From Basidiobolus meristosporus CBS 931.73 (lineage: Eukaryota; Basidiobolomycota; Basidiobolomycetes; Basidiobolales; Basidiobolaceae): DNA of 64,000 nucleotides. Every line of letters begins with the position of its first letter. Position 1 is the first letter of the stretch. Shown one piece after another: positions 30,901-41,779 of the stretch. The DNA is taken from contig MCFE01000028.1 in the NCBI GenBank assembly GCA_002104905.1, positions 1 through 64,000 on the forward strand, given 5' to 3'. The notes under the pieces are model-generated. The model searched no databases. It saw nothing but the letters and a program-made list of their open reading frames with translations, and was not told the DNA's origin. Position numbers and translations under genes: made by a program.

Positions 30901-31752
30901 GACACTGAGTGTGGTACTCTATAGCCTCACAATATTTTTTGGACTGCTTGAGCTTCTTTGGATCAGGTATTACTGGAATGTATTTAGAGTGTGAGCAATG
31001 TATTCCACCTATGGTGGTGGATTCCTGATAATTTGGACCCCTTGCAATGGTGGTATTTTCTGATGTGAAAGCCATGTAACTGTTAACACATGCTGGTATC
31101 AGGATGGTCTCTGTGTTATATGTTGCCAGCCACATGATGGTCTGTTCAATTGTACCATGAATACAGTAATTGCATTTTGGAATGATTTTTGCAAGAGGTA
31201 GAAGTGAATCCTCAAAGCCCTGCCATTAGTAATGTTTGTGGAAGCACCCCACTTCTCTGGCCACAACAGCACATCATATACGATGGATTACTGAGCTCAC
31301 TTGGCCCAGTAAAGTATCATTGGCATCTTTTCTATGGAGGTTGTATCATTGCATATTAGGGATTTTGCCAGGCTCATGCAAGGTACTGTTGTCAGGGGAT
31401 ATAGGCTCACATTCTATCAGTGAGCCTTCTTCTTTAGAGCTATCACTCTGCATGCCAAATTAAGAAGGCTGAAGTGAGCCTTGAGCTCTCACAAACACAC
31501 CTGACTCAGCTTGCACATGGTGACAAGTTCAGCAAGATGATGTTATAGAAGTATCAAGTGGCCAGCAAGATATTGTGGCACAGTGTTGACTGATCAATAG
31601 TCAAATATAATTTTTGTAGCCAAGTACAGTCCATGATCCTTATAATATTTCCTATGATATCTGAGTGCTCCATGGCCAAGAGGCTTGTTACAATAGCCAT
31701 ATGGGCTTTTTTGGCTTTACTTATGGTGTGGAATCAATGCAGTATTATTCAT
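27945..31752 (-). pseudogene. tnp2/Plavaka-like transposase, copy B
   Basis: Starts ATG at 31,752, with an N-terminus aligned to copy A's. It includes ATYNTETILIPACVNSYMAF (30,770-31,135 frame), GIHCSHSKYIPVIPD, FKQLRSKGYL with YAMALGELSL, ESYWYPLLDELCM and HIKALIIICI (30,479-30,688). It is interrupted by stops, by shifts and by the insertion at 28,621-29,773. The Cys-containing C-terminal block lies near 28,070-28,160. Confidence 0.7.
28621..29773. mobile_element. Unidentified 1.15-kb insertion in transposase B
   Basis: Alignment of copies A, B and C shows extra DNA in B between 'gtgaag' (to 28,620) and 'caatgtcc' (from 29,774). AAG stands on both sides (28,618-28,620; 29,771-29,773), a possible 3-bp duplication. 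No terminal inverted repeat or coding similarity is visible. Its first about 60 bp (gacaatggaaagtgtttcac and on) resemble 56,858-56,920, so it may be a repeat family. Boundaries are approximate. Confidence 0.5.
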
Positions 31753-32173
31753 AGGGTAACAGTTTGACATGCAACAGTTCAACTCTATTATATAACTTTT
31801 TTGTCAATACTCTTGCAGATTTAAGACAATCTTGTAATTGAGCTATTGCACCTACATAAATGTATAATTAGATGATGACCCACCACAGCAAGTATTTTAA
31901 ATATAGTTGTGGCACCACATACACAACTGATGATTGAAAGGAAATAAACCAATATGCTTGCATGAAAAGTAAGAGAGTTGGCAGAGATTCAATCAAAAGC
32001 TACTTATCTATTGTTGTCATCAAAAATATGATCAAAATTTCTGTGAAATCTGGGTATAACTTTTTCTAGACAATCTTTATACAGTGTCCTAATGGCATGA
32101 ATACCTTTTAGTGACTGGATTCCAATCTTTGTTGCTTTTTGACTGGATTATCACAATCATTTTTCATAGAGGG

Positions 32174-32215
32174 TTAATAGCCATTTTCTTCTTCTATAAA
32201 TATGATATTCACATA
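32174..32215 (+). pseudogene. Copia-2 RNase H tail fragment after transposon B
   Basis: The sequence ccattttcttcttct followed by aatatgatattcac fits the NPxxxSRTKHIDIQ region of copia RNase H and resumes the element cut at 27,452. It is short and degraded. Confidence 0.5.
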
Positions 32216-32745
32216 CACAAGACTCACAGCACACCCACAAGGGGTGTCAGAATTCAGCTTGGAGAAAGAACTAAATGGCCAAGTACCAAAAGGTTCTGTG
32301 CAGATGTTCAGGAGGTCATCATGACTTAAGTGACAGCAGCCAGGCATCAATTGGTAAGGTAAAATTAAACAGAAATAGATGTAGGGCCCTGCACTGCTGT
32401 TGTGATGCCAACAGAGGTCTGCAAAGCTGGTTTCAAGGCCCAGTACATGTTTCTTGCCATGTAAGACATTTGGATGTACTTTGTTGTTAGGCCCACTGAA
32501 ATAAGTGTAGACAACAGTAAGACGGTGAGGATGCCATGCAACTATAGCTATAAGATGGTTCCAATACCTTTGGGTTTCCACTCTTTTGACAGCTAAACCA
32601 GAAAAAGCAGTCACAATTCTCCCACAAGACTGTCAAGAGGGCCAAGTCATTTCAAGCTGCTGCCTTTATGACTGCTTCTATAAAGGATCCTTGTTGCTGA
32701 TCTGAATTGTATCCACCTGCAGGACCAACTTACACCTCATAGTGT
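32216..32745 (+). pseudogene. Transposase 3' tail fragment (copy D1)
   Basis: Plus-strand match to the last part of copy A: WPSTKRFCADVQEVIMT at 32,275-32,329, then the element's 3' non-coding tail, ending with a degraded terminus near 'cctcatagtg' (32,730-32,745). The central cysteine block is lost. Confidence 0.6.
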
Positions 32746-33236
32746 TTTTGCTCACTGGAAATAATCATTTGGACTCCTCTGCACCACAACATGATATGCT
32801 ATTGAGATTATTGGTGGAGCATCAAGCTCACCATATTGCTGATGTATATAGGAATATTACAAGTGCAGTACCACCAGCAGAAGATCAGCAAGCAAACATC
32901 TTATTATCACCACCATCAGTATTTTCAAGTATTTTCTCTGCTGATACTAATGCATTGATGAGGCCATACAGTTCAGTGGCTGATAAAACTAATGCAATGA
33001 CCAAGAAAGGTTAGAAAAAGGCAGAGAGATAGGACAAGTAGACATCACACAAAGTGCAATTAGACTCCTTGATGTAGAGTGATTTTTCTCCACAACAGTT
33101 CAGGGCCTAGAGTAGCTCTATGATGCAAGCTAAAACAGAGTCATTTACTAATGTACAGTGAGCTGAACCATATGTTCTTTAAAGCACTTCAACAATATCA
33201 AAAGATAGCACCCACAGAAAAGCCTGCAACAGCATG
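32746..33236 (+). pseudogene. ORF2 N-terminal fragment (copy D1)
   Basis: Frame 32,742-33,014 reads PSVFSSIFSADTNALMRPYS and SVADKTNAM, homologous to PPILASMLSAHTKALMKHLG in copy C. It is placed directly after a same-strand transposase tail, unlike the divergent order of copies A and C, so it is a rearranged derivative. It stops before the PTEKP block is complete. Confidence 0.65.
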
Positions 33237-33249
33237 TAAGAGAGATGTT

Positions 33250-34330
33250 GTCACTAGGTAGAGTAGTCTGGTCCTACAGGTGAATCCAATCTGCATCAGC
33301 TGTTTGGATCCTGCAACAAAGCTATCATGATGCAGCAGCTTAGAACTATTGACCTTGTTCATGGTGATGGCATATTGCTGATTTCATTGTCAAATAAAGC
33401 TAGAACTTGGAGGTAGGTACTTAAGCAGTCTCTTGGCAATAATGGCTTTGCATTTTGACAGTCTTGTTTTGGACTGAATTTTATTTAGCAGACATTACCA
33501 GCCAACACAATGGATTCCTTTATATGGCAACAAACTTGACTCCATTTGGATGGCCTCCTTGCAGGAATCTGTTGACAATGTAACAGCAGTAGGGCAGTTT
33601 ACAGCTAGTTGTGCATAAATCTACTGTACCAATCTAGCAAATGGTATACAATATCTACCACCCCTTGCATTATTGATATACTGTACCTTGGAATAGCCCC
33701 TCTTTATTTGCCCACCTAATACCTCTGTGGGTACTCTACATAGAGTTTGAGCTAAACAAGCTTTGACCTTGTGCTTACTAACCTCAGCATAGAAGCCCAT
33801 TTTTGGCTATTGAGATCTGCTATCTTAGCTGTACAGCTTTTCAGTGTGATACATGCAAAGCTGCCACATACCTTGTGTTACTAGTAGCATATACATCTTG
33901 CAAGCATGTTTTCTCATTGCCACCACTTTGCCATTACTTCCTCATGAGCATCTGCAAAAAATGTTGGCTACCAAGCCCATAAATATTCCTTCTCCCTGAC
34001 TAATTGTACTCCCCTTGATGTATATTCTCTGTGTCTTATTTGTGTTAGTTCCATAATGAATGGTACACATGCACCAGTTGAATAATAATCAAGGAAAATG
34101 TGTATGTTCATTCAAGCAGCACTAAATAAAAGTAGCAGCTATGAGCTTGGCAGTGATAAAAATCAGCAGCTTCCTCAGGGGCCTGTCACAACCAGGGCTA
34201 AGTGCTCAATGCAAGCACTAAGGAAACATTGTATGGCCAGAAGATTACCATTAAGGAATAAGCAGGCAGAAATTGCAACACCAGTGTGGCGTTTGTTGAG
34301 TGAAAGTACAGTGCAATATAAGTAGTGCTC
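33250..34330. mobile_element. Internally deleted DNA transposon derivative (copy D2)
   Basis: 33,250-34,070 matches the transposase 3' tail and C-terminal region in minus orientation: a tggtcctacaggtgaatcc end near 33,270 and the Cys-block region near 33,890-33,960. It is followed at 34,098-34,325 by plus-strand ORF2 module sequence (KNQQLPQGPVTTRAKCS, ...RRLPLRNKQAEIATPV). The whole middle of the element is missing. Confidence 0.55.
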
Positions 34331-34654
34331 TGCTGAAGTAGGATAGGTTTAAAACATGATCCACCATGTAATGCTTAATCAATAATATCCAACAAAAACC
34401 AGCATGCTTATTCTGAAATAGTTTACTTGGAGATTAATATTGTTAAAGTCCACACAACTTTCATTAATACACTCAATCTTAAGCTCAGAATATACTAGGC
34501 AGTGATTTACACTACCATAGCAGAGTCCAACCTTCCAACAACTTTAGGGCTTATTTACTTTTTAATAATGCTTCCATATTTCAAGATTCTAAACTTCCCC
34601 TTAATCTAAAAGAGTGCTTTAAAGGGGTGTCTACATGGGTATCTTTAGATTCAA
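34331..34654. other. Unassigned AT-rich spacer
   Basis: About 320 bp between derivative D2 and transposon C. No frame or repeat family is recognised. Confidence 0.4.
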
Positions 34655-36166
34655 CCCTATGAATATTAATTTGGTCCCGCAGGTGGATCCAATCCAGATC
34701 AGCCTTCATAATACCAGCAGCTTAGAATTAGTGACCCTCTTAACAGCTTTATGACAGGATCACAATGGCATTTGGCTAATTTTACTGCTAAATAAAGTTA
34801 AAAAACTTGACAGGGTTTGATCAATGCTGTAGCAATAATTGCATGGCATTGTTGTAGTCTTAATGCACTCTATAATAAATTTAAATGGATATAACTGGCC
34901 AGTACTTCCAGTTGTCTTATGAGGAAGAAACTTAATGTTGTTTTGATTGCCTCATTGCAAGTCTTTATTGGCATTATCATGGCAGTATTGCAGCCTACAG
35001 CTAGTTCTGCAAAATACTACCATACCAATTTACCAATTGGCATTTCCTCTTTCTACCTCCCCTTGTACAATTTGTATGTTCCACTGAAAAATCACCGCTC
35101 TATATTTGCTTATCTACTAATTCCTTGGGTATTTCACATATAGCTCATGTCAAGAAATGCTACAGCTTCCTGCTTACTAACCACTACAAATGCGCACACC
35201 TGCCACAATTGACATACTTCTACCACCTCAACTTTACAGCTTTTTAGTGTAATACTAGCAAAGTTGCAATATACCCTGTATTGCTGGTAACATATACATC
35301 TTGCAAACATATGCTTGGTTGCTGCCACTTCTGCCATGAGTACCTCCAGAATAATTGTAAAGGCATTTTTGGTATTTAGCCAATATATTCCTTCTCCCTG
35401 GTAGACTATAGTCCCCCTCATAGGTGCACTCCGGCTCTTGTTTGTGTGAGTCCCATATTGAATGGTGTAGAAGTGTGCTTGAGACCAAGAGAAGCCCGGC
35501 ATACTTTGGTAGAGCTTTTTTAGTAAAAATTATGTGCTTGTTGCACCCAACCCAACCTTGTATTACTTAACTGATTACCCATGCATTGAGGCTGCTTAGC
35601 TTCTTATTTCCATAGGCATAGGTGTCTCCATGTGCACATCTATCCCCAGTATTTTTTAACTCTTCCTGGCTGTCCTCTATATACCAACTCATCATATCCA
35701 TCACAGACTTAAAGGTAATATTCTTGATGAGATTGGGATATGGTAGTACCTGCAATCTACTTGTCTTCCTATCTCCCAACACATCTGCTCCATAGGACAC
35801 TCCCAAAAGGTGAAGCAAAGCTTAATATTCTCACACACTGAGCAAGATGGAGTAACAAATAGATACAGTAGCAGCTAAGATCTACACGTTCAGCTTTATG
35901 TTTGTAGTATAGCTGCTCCAATCCCATTACAAACTCCTTGCACAACAGCTGTAGATGTGGTCAAGTTGGCATTGGTATCTGCTTCTGGATAAATATTCCT
36001 ACAATGTCCACATATGACTCCCAATGCTTCCAATGAGCTCTTGGTAAGAATAGCTTCAGAATGCCACTTGAATAAATACATATCCAGTTCATCTAGTCTG
36101 TGCATTTGTATTATTGCATATGTGTATGAATATTGATTGGGGCCTGTAAGAAATACTTGGGGTATC

Positions 36167-36800
36167 AAATACAATTTGATTAATTTGAAAATTTTTTTGG
36201 AAATTTTTTTTGTCAAAGATATTTTTTGGTCAAAAGAGAAAAAGTTATATGATTGGTTATGATGTATATATGTAACAAACTAGCGTGTACCAAATATTAA
36301 TTTGTAAATATTTTTGGAAATTTTTTTGTCAAAGATATTTTTTGGTCAAGAGAGAAGTTATATGATTGGTTATGCTGCCCCTATATAACAAATTGGCGTG
36401 TACCAAATATTAATTTGTAAATATGTTTGGAAATTTTTTTTTGTTTAAGATATTTTTTGGTCAAAAGAAAAGTTTTTAAAAAAAGTTGTCGGATTGTTTA
36501 TGATACCCTTATATAATAAATTAGCGCGTACCGGATATTAATTTGTAAATATTTTTGGAAAACTTTTTTGTTCAAGATTTTTTTTTGGTTGAGAGAAAAG
36601 AGTTGTTGGATTATTAATGCCCCCCTTATATAACAAATTGGCACGTACAGAATATTAATTTGTAAATATTCTCAAAAAACTTTTTTTGTCAAAGATTTTT
36701 TTTGGGTTGAAAGAAAGAAAATTTGGGGTTGTTTGGGACGTGTTTAAATAACAAATTAGCGTGTACCAAATATTAATTTGTAAACATCCCAAAAATTTTT
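36167..36800. repeat. AT-rich tandem array 1 (about 118-bp period, five units)
   Basis: A landmark 'gcgtgtaccaaatattaa' recurs at 36,283, 36,396, 36,524, 36,641 and 36,759, spacings of 113, 128, 117 and 118 bp. Each unit also has a 'tttttggtca/ttga' stretch and a 'ttgg.ttatga' stretch. It interrupts the transposase of copy C after 'aatacttggggta' (36,166). Confidence 0.85.
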
Positions 36801-37640
36801 TCGTTAATTTGACATTAATTGCCAAATTTGAAAAATCTTTAAATTGTAAACCCATTTTGCATTAATTCTTATTTTATCTAGTGCAAAAAATTAATTTCCT
36901 AAAAAAGATCCAAAAAATTTGTTAATCCAATATTAGTTGCCAAATTTGAAAAATTGTTCAAATCTTTAACCAATTTCTCACTAATCCTGTTTTTGTTTGG
37001 TGCAAAAAATTATTTTATTAATAAATTTCAAATTTCTCGCTAATCCTATCTTAGTTGCCAAATTTGAAAAATTGTTAAGATCAAAAGCACATTTTGCACT
37101 AATCCAGAATTTGTTTGGTGCAAAATATTAATTTTGCAATAAATTCAAAAAAATTTTGCTAATCCGGTACTAGTTGCCAAATTTGAAAAATTGTTTAAAT
37201 TGTAAACCAATTTTGTATTAATTCTGTTTTTGTCTGATGCAAAATATTATTTTATTAATAAATTCTAATTTTTTTCGTTAATCCTATCTTAGTTGCCAAA
37301 TTTGAAAAATTGTCAAGATCCAAAGCACGTTTGGCACTAATTCTTGTTTTGTTTGGTGCAAAAAATTAATTTTGTGAAAAGATCGAAAAAATTTTGCTAA
37401 TCCAGTATTAATTGCCAAATTTGAGACATTGTTTAGATTGTTAACATATTTCGCACTAATTCTTATTTTGTCTGATGCAAAAACTCCTTTTATTAATAAA
37501 TCGCAAATTATGGGATAGTACTGATTGGGTAAGACAGATAGGATAAAAATAAGTGGAGTAGAGGTATAGGGAAGTAGAAAATAAGGGAATGAGCGCATCT
37601 GTCAGTGGGTGTCACTGTCACCCCACTACACCAGTATCCA
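36801..37640. repeat. AT-rich tandem array 2 (118-120-bp period, six units)
   Basis: A landmark 'ttgccaaatttga' recurs at 36,819, 36,937, 37,055, 37,173, 37,292 and 37,412. Units share 'gcactaatcc' and '(t)ggtgcaaaa.attaatttt' stretches and differ in sequence from array 1. It ends in a non-repeated stretch (about 37,510-37,630) before transposase sequence resumes at 'aaaagggctcattt'. Confidence 0.85.
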
Positions 37641-39221
37641 AAAGGGCTCATTTAGCTTGAAATGCCCTGTTTACAACTTGGTCATCAGTATAGGGATATT
37701 GTTGAAAAACAAAGGCATTGCTCCCAGTGGAAAGCTTTTGCTCCAAAAAATACCCTCTATCTTAAGTAGTTCTGGTTTCCAATTGATTCCATATTACAGC
37801 CAATGTCTTATAGCTTGCCAGCTTTGCTGCATTTGTATACCAACTGCTTTACATTCCCTCTGCGGGAATATGATGTTCTTAGTGTTGGTGTTTGGGTAAT
37901 AATAATGTGTGCAAGTTATGAAGTAAATCCCCTGGATCTCACACATTTGACAGCAATACTGTCTATTGTGCCCAGAAAAGCCAGCTATCTTGCTGATGGC
38001 TGGGGTATCTCCAATCAGATAATAATATGAACTTTGACATGATGGCCATTTACTATTATCCCACTAGAAAGCATACAAAGTTCATCCAGCAATGGACACA
38101 TGTGGCTATCTATGTTTGACAGTGATTTAGGCCTAGATATCAGTGAGACTACCATCAGATTTTGGCTCTGATACTGTAAGATAGGTGGCAGATTCAGGTT
38201 GATGAGAGTCAGTAGCCAGCAGGATTTGCTGCTAGAGTACTAGTTTAATGTGAATCCATCAAGTGCTAAAGCAAAGGCATGGTAATTGATACCTTTAAAG
38301 TAGCCCTTACTTCTGAGCGGTCTGTAATGTTTGCAATCAAATATAATGGATATGGTTGCACTTGATTGATACTCAGTGTGGTACTTCATAGCTTCACAAC
38401 AGTTGTTGAACTGCATGAGCTTCTTCAAATGGGGTATTACTGGAATATATCTGGAGTGTGAACAATGTTTTCCTTCAACAGTAATTGATTACTGACAATT
38501 TAAACATGTTGCAATGGTGTCATCTTTGGATGTGAAGGCCATCAACTATTAACCCATGTGGGAACCAGGACAATCTCTGGGTCATATGTTGCCAGCCACA
38601 CAACAGATGTCCACTTGTATCATGTACATGGCAAGTTGCATCCTGGCATAATTTTGGCAAGAAGTAGTAGCAAATCCTCAAAGCCCCCATTACTGATATT
38701 TGTGGAAATGCACCACTTCACTAGCCACAACATTACATCATTGCCAGTGGATGGATTACTGGGCTCATTTGGCTCTGTAAAGCATCATTGGCATATGTTT
38801 CAACAGGTGCTGTCTCATAAAATATTGGGATTTGATCAGGTTCATATGTGGTGCTCTTGTTAGGGGAGGTAGGCTCACAATCTATCAGTGAGCATTCTTT
38901 GTCAGAGCTATCACTCCATTTGGCATTTTCAGAAGGCTGATGTGAGCCTAAAGACATCACAAACTCACCGGACTCAGTTTGTGCAAGGTGACAAAGATGG
39001 CCAGGTACCAATATAGAAGTATCAACTGGCTGGCAAGATACTGTTGGTACAGTAGTGACCAATGAATGGTCAAATATGACTTGTGTTGCAAAACACTGGC
39101 CATGGTCCTTGTAATACTTCCTATGCTGTCTGTGTGCTTCATGGCTGAGAGGCCTACTATGATAGCCACATGGTCTTTGTTCTCTTCTCTTATGGCATTG
39201 AATCAAAGTAGTCTTGTCCAC

Positions 39222-39443
39222 GGGGCAAACAGTTTGACCTTCAACAACATAATGCTATTATATCACTTTTTGGTCAATACTCATATGAATTTAAGACAGT
39301 CTTATATTTGGGGCATTGCACCTACATTGATATAAGATTTAATAATGACCTGCCATAGTAATCATTACAAATAAAGTTGCGGTACCACATACCCACTTAT
39401 ATGTAGTGCTATTTCCCCTTTGCATTGACTCACTTCCATATAT
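39222..39443. promoter_or_regulatory. Shared divergent promoter of transposon C
   Basis: 222-bp spacer between the transposase start (minus) and the ORF2 ATG at 39,444 (plus). It aligns end to end with the reverse complement of 23,777-23,998 and has the same length. Confidence 0.6.
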
Positions 39444-41387
39444 ATGCCACCAAAAATAAAGTAAAGTTGTCGGATTCTCAACCAAACCTCATTGCTGACA
39501 GCTGTGGAAAAGCGGTTGGACAACAGCTTGCTTTGACATTCAGTGCAACAAGCAAGGCTACATCCAAAAAAGGTCATGTTGACAGTGTTCCCACTGAAGG
39601 AAATTATGGGCACTCCTCAGGATCTCAATAAAGTAGGCAATTGAGAACCACTGCAGAGCTGCAAGCTGACCGTTATGCTCAGGCAGATGAGAGTGTAGGA
39701 AACACAGTACCTTCAGCTGAAGACCAGCAAGTGGCCATCATAACATCACCACCACCCATATTAGCAAGTATGTTGTCAGCTCATACCAAAGCATTAATGA
39801 AGCATTTAGGTGCAGTTGCTGATAGGATAGATGCAATGGACCAGAGTAATCAGGAAATAGTCCAGAAACAGGATGAGCAGCTACTATGAGTAGGGCAATT
39901 AATATCCTAGGTAGAGGAAGTAGTATCTTTTCTGCAAGGAAGGAACTCAAGTAGCTCAAAATCACAGCCAAGAATTGAGCCATTTCATGATGTAACAGCA
40001 GAGGAGCACTGTAAAGTCTTTGCAACACAACAACAGTGTTCAGAGATAAAACCCACAGAAAAACCTATCAGAGCATGGAAGGGAGACACTGTGGTGCTTA
40101 TACCAAAGGCCAAATACCAAAAGACATTCATGATCTGTGAAGCCATTGAGTACAATAATCAAGAGAGAGCTAATATTCAAGAGGCTGTTAGAAGTGTAGC
40201 ATGCCATCACCTCAAGGCTGGCATATCATTGGACCATCAGGAACTCAAAGCCATGCACAATGTGCTTGACTTGTTCCATGAGCATTATCCTGGATTCAAA
40301 TAGGTAAGTGGATTTTGGGCCAGCATTGGTATGCTAAGGAAGTATCTTAAGAATAGCAGAAACTATCAATGGCAGAGGGAATAAGGGTGCCATGGCTAAA
40401 AGCAATGACTTCCTCAAGTGCCTGTGATAGGTGGGGCCAAAAGCTCCAGTCAAGCATAACAGAGATGTCAGGAAGGGTGCCAATTGGGCAAGTAGGCAGA
40501 TACAGAGGCACCAGCACAACATTTATCAAGGAAAAAGTTTAGTACCACTCAAGACACACTCAGTTAAAGTAGCAGTGAAGTCCAGTCAATGATTGAAACA
40601 AGCAGCTTTCTCAGGAGCCTGTCACCCCTACAGCTGAGTGCTCAAAACAAATGGTAAAGAAATGTCAAGTTGCCAGGAGAGTGCCAGCAAAGGACAAGCA
40701 GGCCAAAGCAGATGCCTCAGAGCACAATTTATCAAGGGGAAAATGTAGTTCATTACAAGAAGCACTCAGAAAAAGTAGCAGTGAAAGACCTGGCAGTAAT
40801 AAAGGAAAAGGTCAAGGGAGAAATATCTACCCAAGCCTGAGACAGTTCAGCATACAAAAGAACTGCAGTTCTCACCAATTAACACCATAAGCCTGGAACA
40901 GACTGAATCCCATCATAGCCAAGAATAAATATCAATAAGAAAATAGCTGTTTTCACAAGAGTTGCAAGCGCAGGCAGTTGAGCTACACTCCAGCAAGGCA
41001 GATGAGTTTATAGAGAAAGGCAACTTGTCTACTACAGCCTCCGTGTCCTCCATTCTTGACAGAGTGGAGATCCCACCTACAGACAAGGCTACAATGCTAA
41101 GAACTCAAAAGACTATCAAAATGCCTTTGGTGGAATTTTGGAACATTAATATACACACCAAGAGGTTGCAGCACTTCTTCAAGAGCAGTGCTCAAGAAAA
41201 CACTCTTGAATATTTCAAGGATTTATTGCATAGATGGGCAGATGAGATTCTAGACCTTGCAGTGCTTGCTGAAGACCAGGACCTGTGGGAACCAGTGAAT
41301 GAACAGTGGCATAAAGCCATTGGGTTACCACAGAGCCATGGAAACAGAGTATTACAGCAGAAATACTTACTGACCGGTGGATTTTAA
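39444..41387 (+). pseudogene. ORF2 partner protein of DNA transposon, copy C
   Basis: Begins MPPKIK at 39,444, followed by KLSDSQPN and a Ser/Thr-rich stretch. A helical segment follows (GAVADRIDAMDQSNQEIVQK, about 39,810-39,870), then IKPTEKPIRAWKGDTVVLIP (about 40,050), KAKYQKTFMICEAIEYNNQE and ACHHLKAGISLDHQELKAMH. Two tandem basic modules (HLSRKKFSTTQ; KLPGECQQRTSRPK region) lie at 40,440-40,800. The C-terminal domain (40,960-41,330) includes ILDRVEIPPTDKATM, EFWNINIHTKRLQHFFKSSA and LWEPVNEQWHKAIGLP. In-frame stops and shifts split it into at least five pieces. It has no recognised homologue. Confidence 0.7.
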
Positions 41388-41779
41388 TGGAGTTACTTGT
41401 TGAGTGTGGGGTTGAGCTTAATGTTGAGAGTAGGGTATAGGGACTTGTATAGGTCAATAAAATTGGCAATTGAGGTACAGCTGAAGTTTAAACAGAAATA
41501 AATCAATTTGCACACATAAAAAGTAGAAGAAATGCTTGACTCAGGAAGCAATGAGTGTAAAAATGAGGCTGTAGCCAATGAATGTACACAAATGTAGGAG
41601 GTGATAGGGTGCCTGGGATCAGAAAGTGAGCAAGTTGGCAGGGAGCCAATTAAAAGCCACAAATATATCATTAAGATGAAAATTCTGACTAAGTTTTTTG
41701 TGAAATTTTGGGTGCAATTATTTTTCAACAGTCTCTGCATGGTGCCCTGATGGGATTATCACAATAATTTTTCATAGGG

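Larger units (their letters stand above)
27453..32173 (-). mobile_element. DNA transposon copy B (transposase on minus strand)
   Basis: Left end CCCTATGAAAAGTAACCTGG at 27,453. The right end, read on the minus strand, is CCCTCTATGAAAAATGATTG at 32,173, with two extra bases in the terminal repeat. The flanking triplets are TCA and TTA, consistent with a decayed 3-bp duplication. Copia-2 RNase H sequence resumes on the right. Transposase runs 31,752 to about 27,945. The ORF2 side is reduced to its terminal region (31,900-32,173), so this copy lost most of ORF2. A 1.15-kb foreign insertion lies at 28,621-29,773. Confidence 0.75.
35134..39221 (-). pseudogene. tnp2/Plavaka-like transposase, copy C, split by AT arrays
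   Basis: The N-terminal frame 39,221-38,733 reads TTLIQCHKRREQRPCGYHSR, with HEAHRQHRKYYKDHGQCFA; the ATG of copy A is GTG here. Later blocks: KHYRPLRSKGYF and FALALDGFTLN (38,240-38,428), NLDS-like and GDIP regions near 38,000, then the array insertion. It resumes with PNQYSYTYAIIQMHRLDELD (36,216-35,896), a MDMMSWYIEDSQEELKNTGD stretch at 35,567-35,818 and HMFARCICYQQYRVYCNF, and ends KQEAVAFLDMSYM before a stop at 35,134. This is the best copy for reading the C-terminus. Confidence 0.75.
34655..41779 (-). mobile_element. DNA transposon copy C (divergent transposase + ORF2, carries AT arrays)
   Basis: Ends: CCCTATGAATATTAATTTGG at 34,655 and, on the minus strand, CCCTATGAAAAATTATTGTG at 41,779. 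Total 7.1 kb, of which about 1.46 kb is an inserted AT-rich array. Transposase (39,221 to 35,134, minus) and ORF2 (39,444-41,387, plus) diverge from a 222-bp spacer, as in copy A. Flanking triplets (CAA, TAC) do not match, so the target duplication has decayed or an end was lost. Confidence 0.75.

Noticed and set aside
36167-37640. CRISPR-like repeat array
   Set aside because: Units of about 118 bp repeat along their full length without spacers, in a eukaryotic transposon; a tandem satellite explains it.
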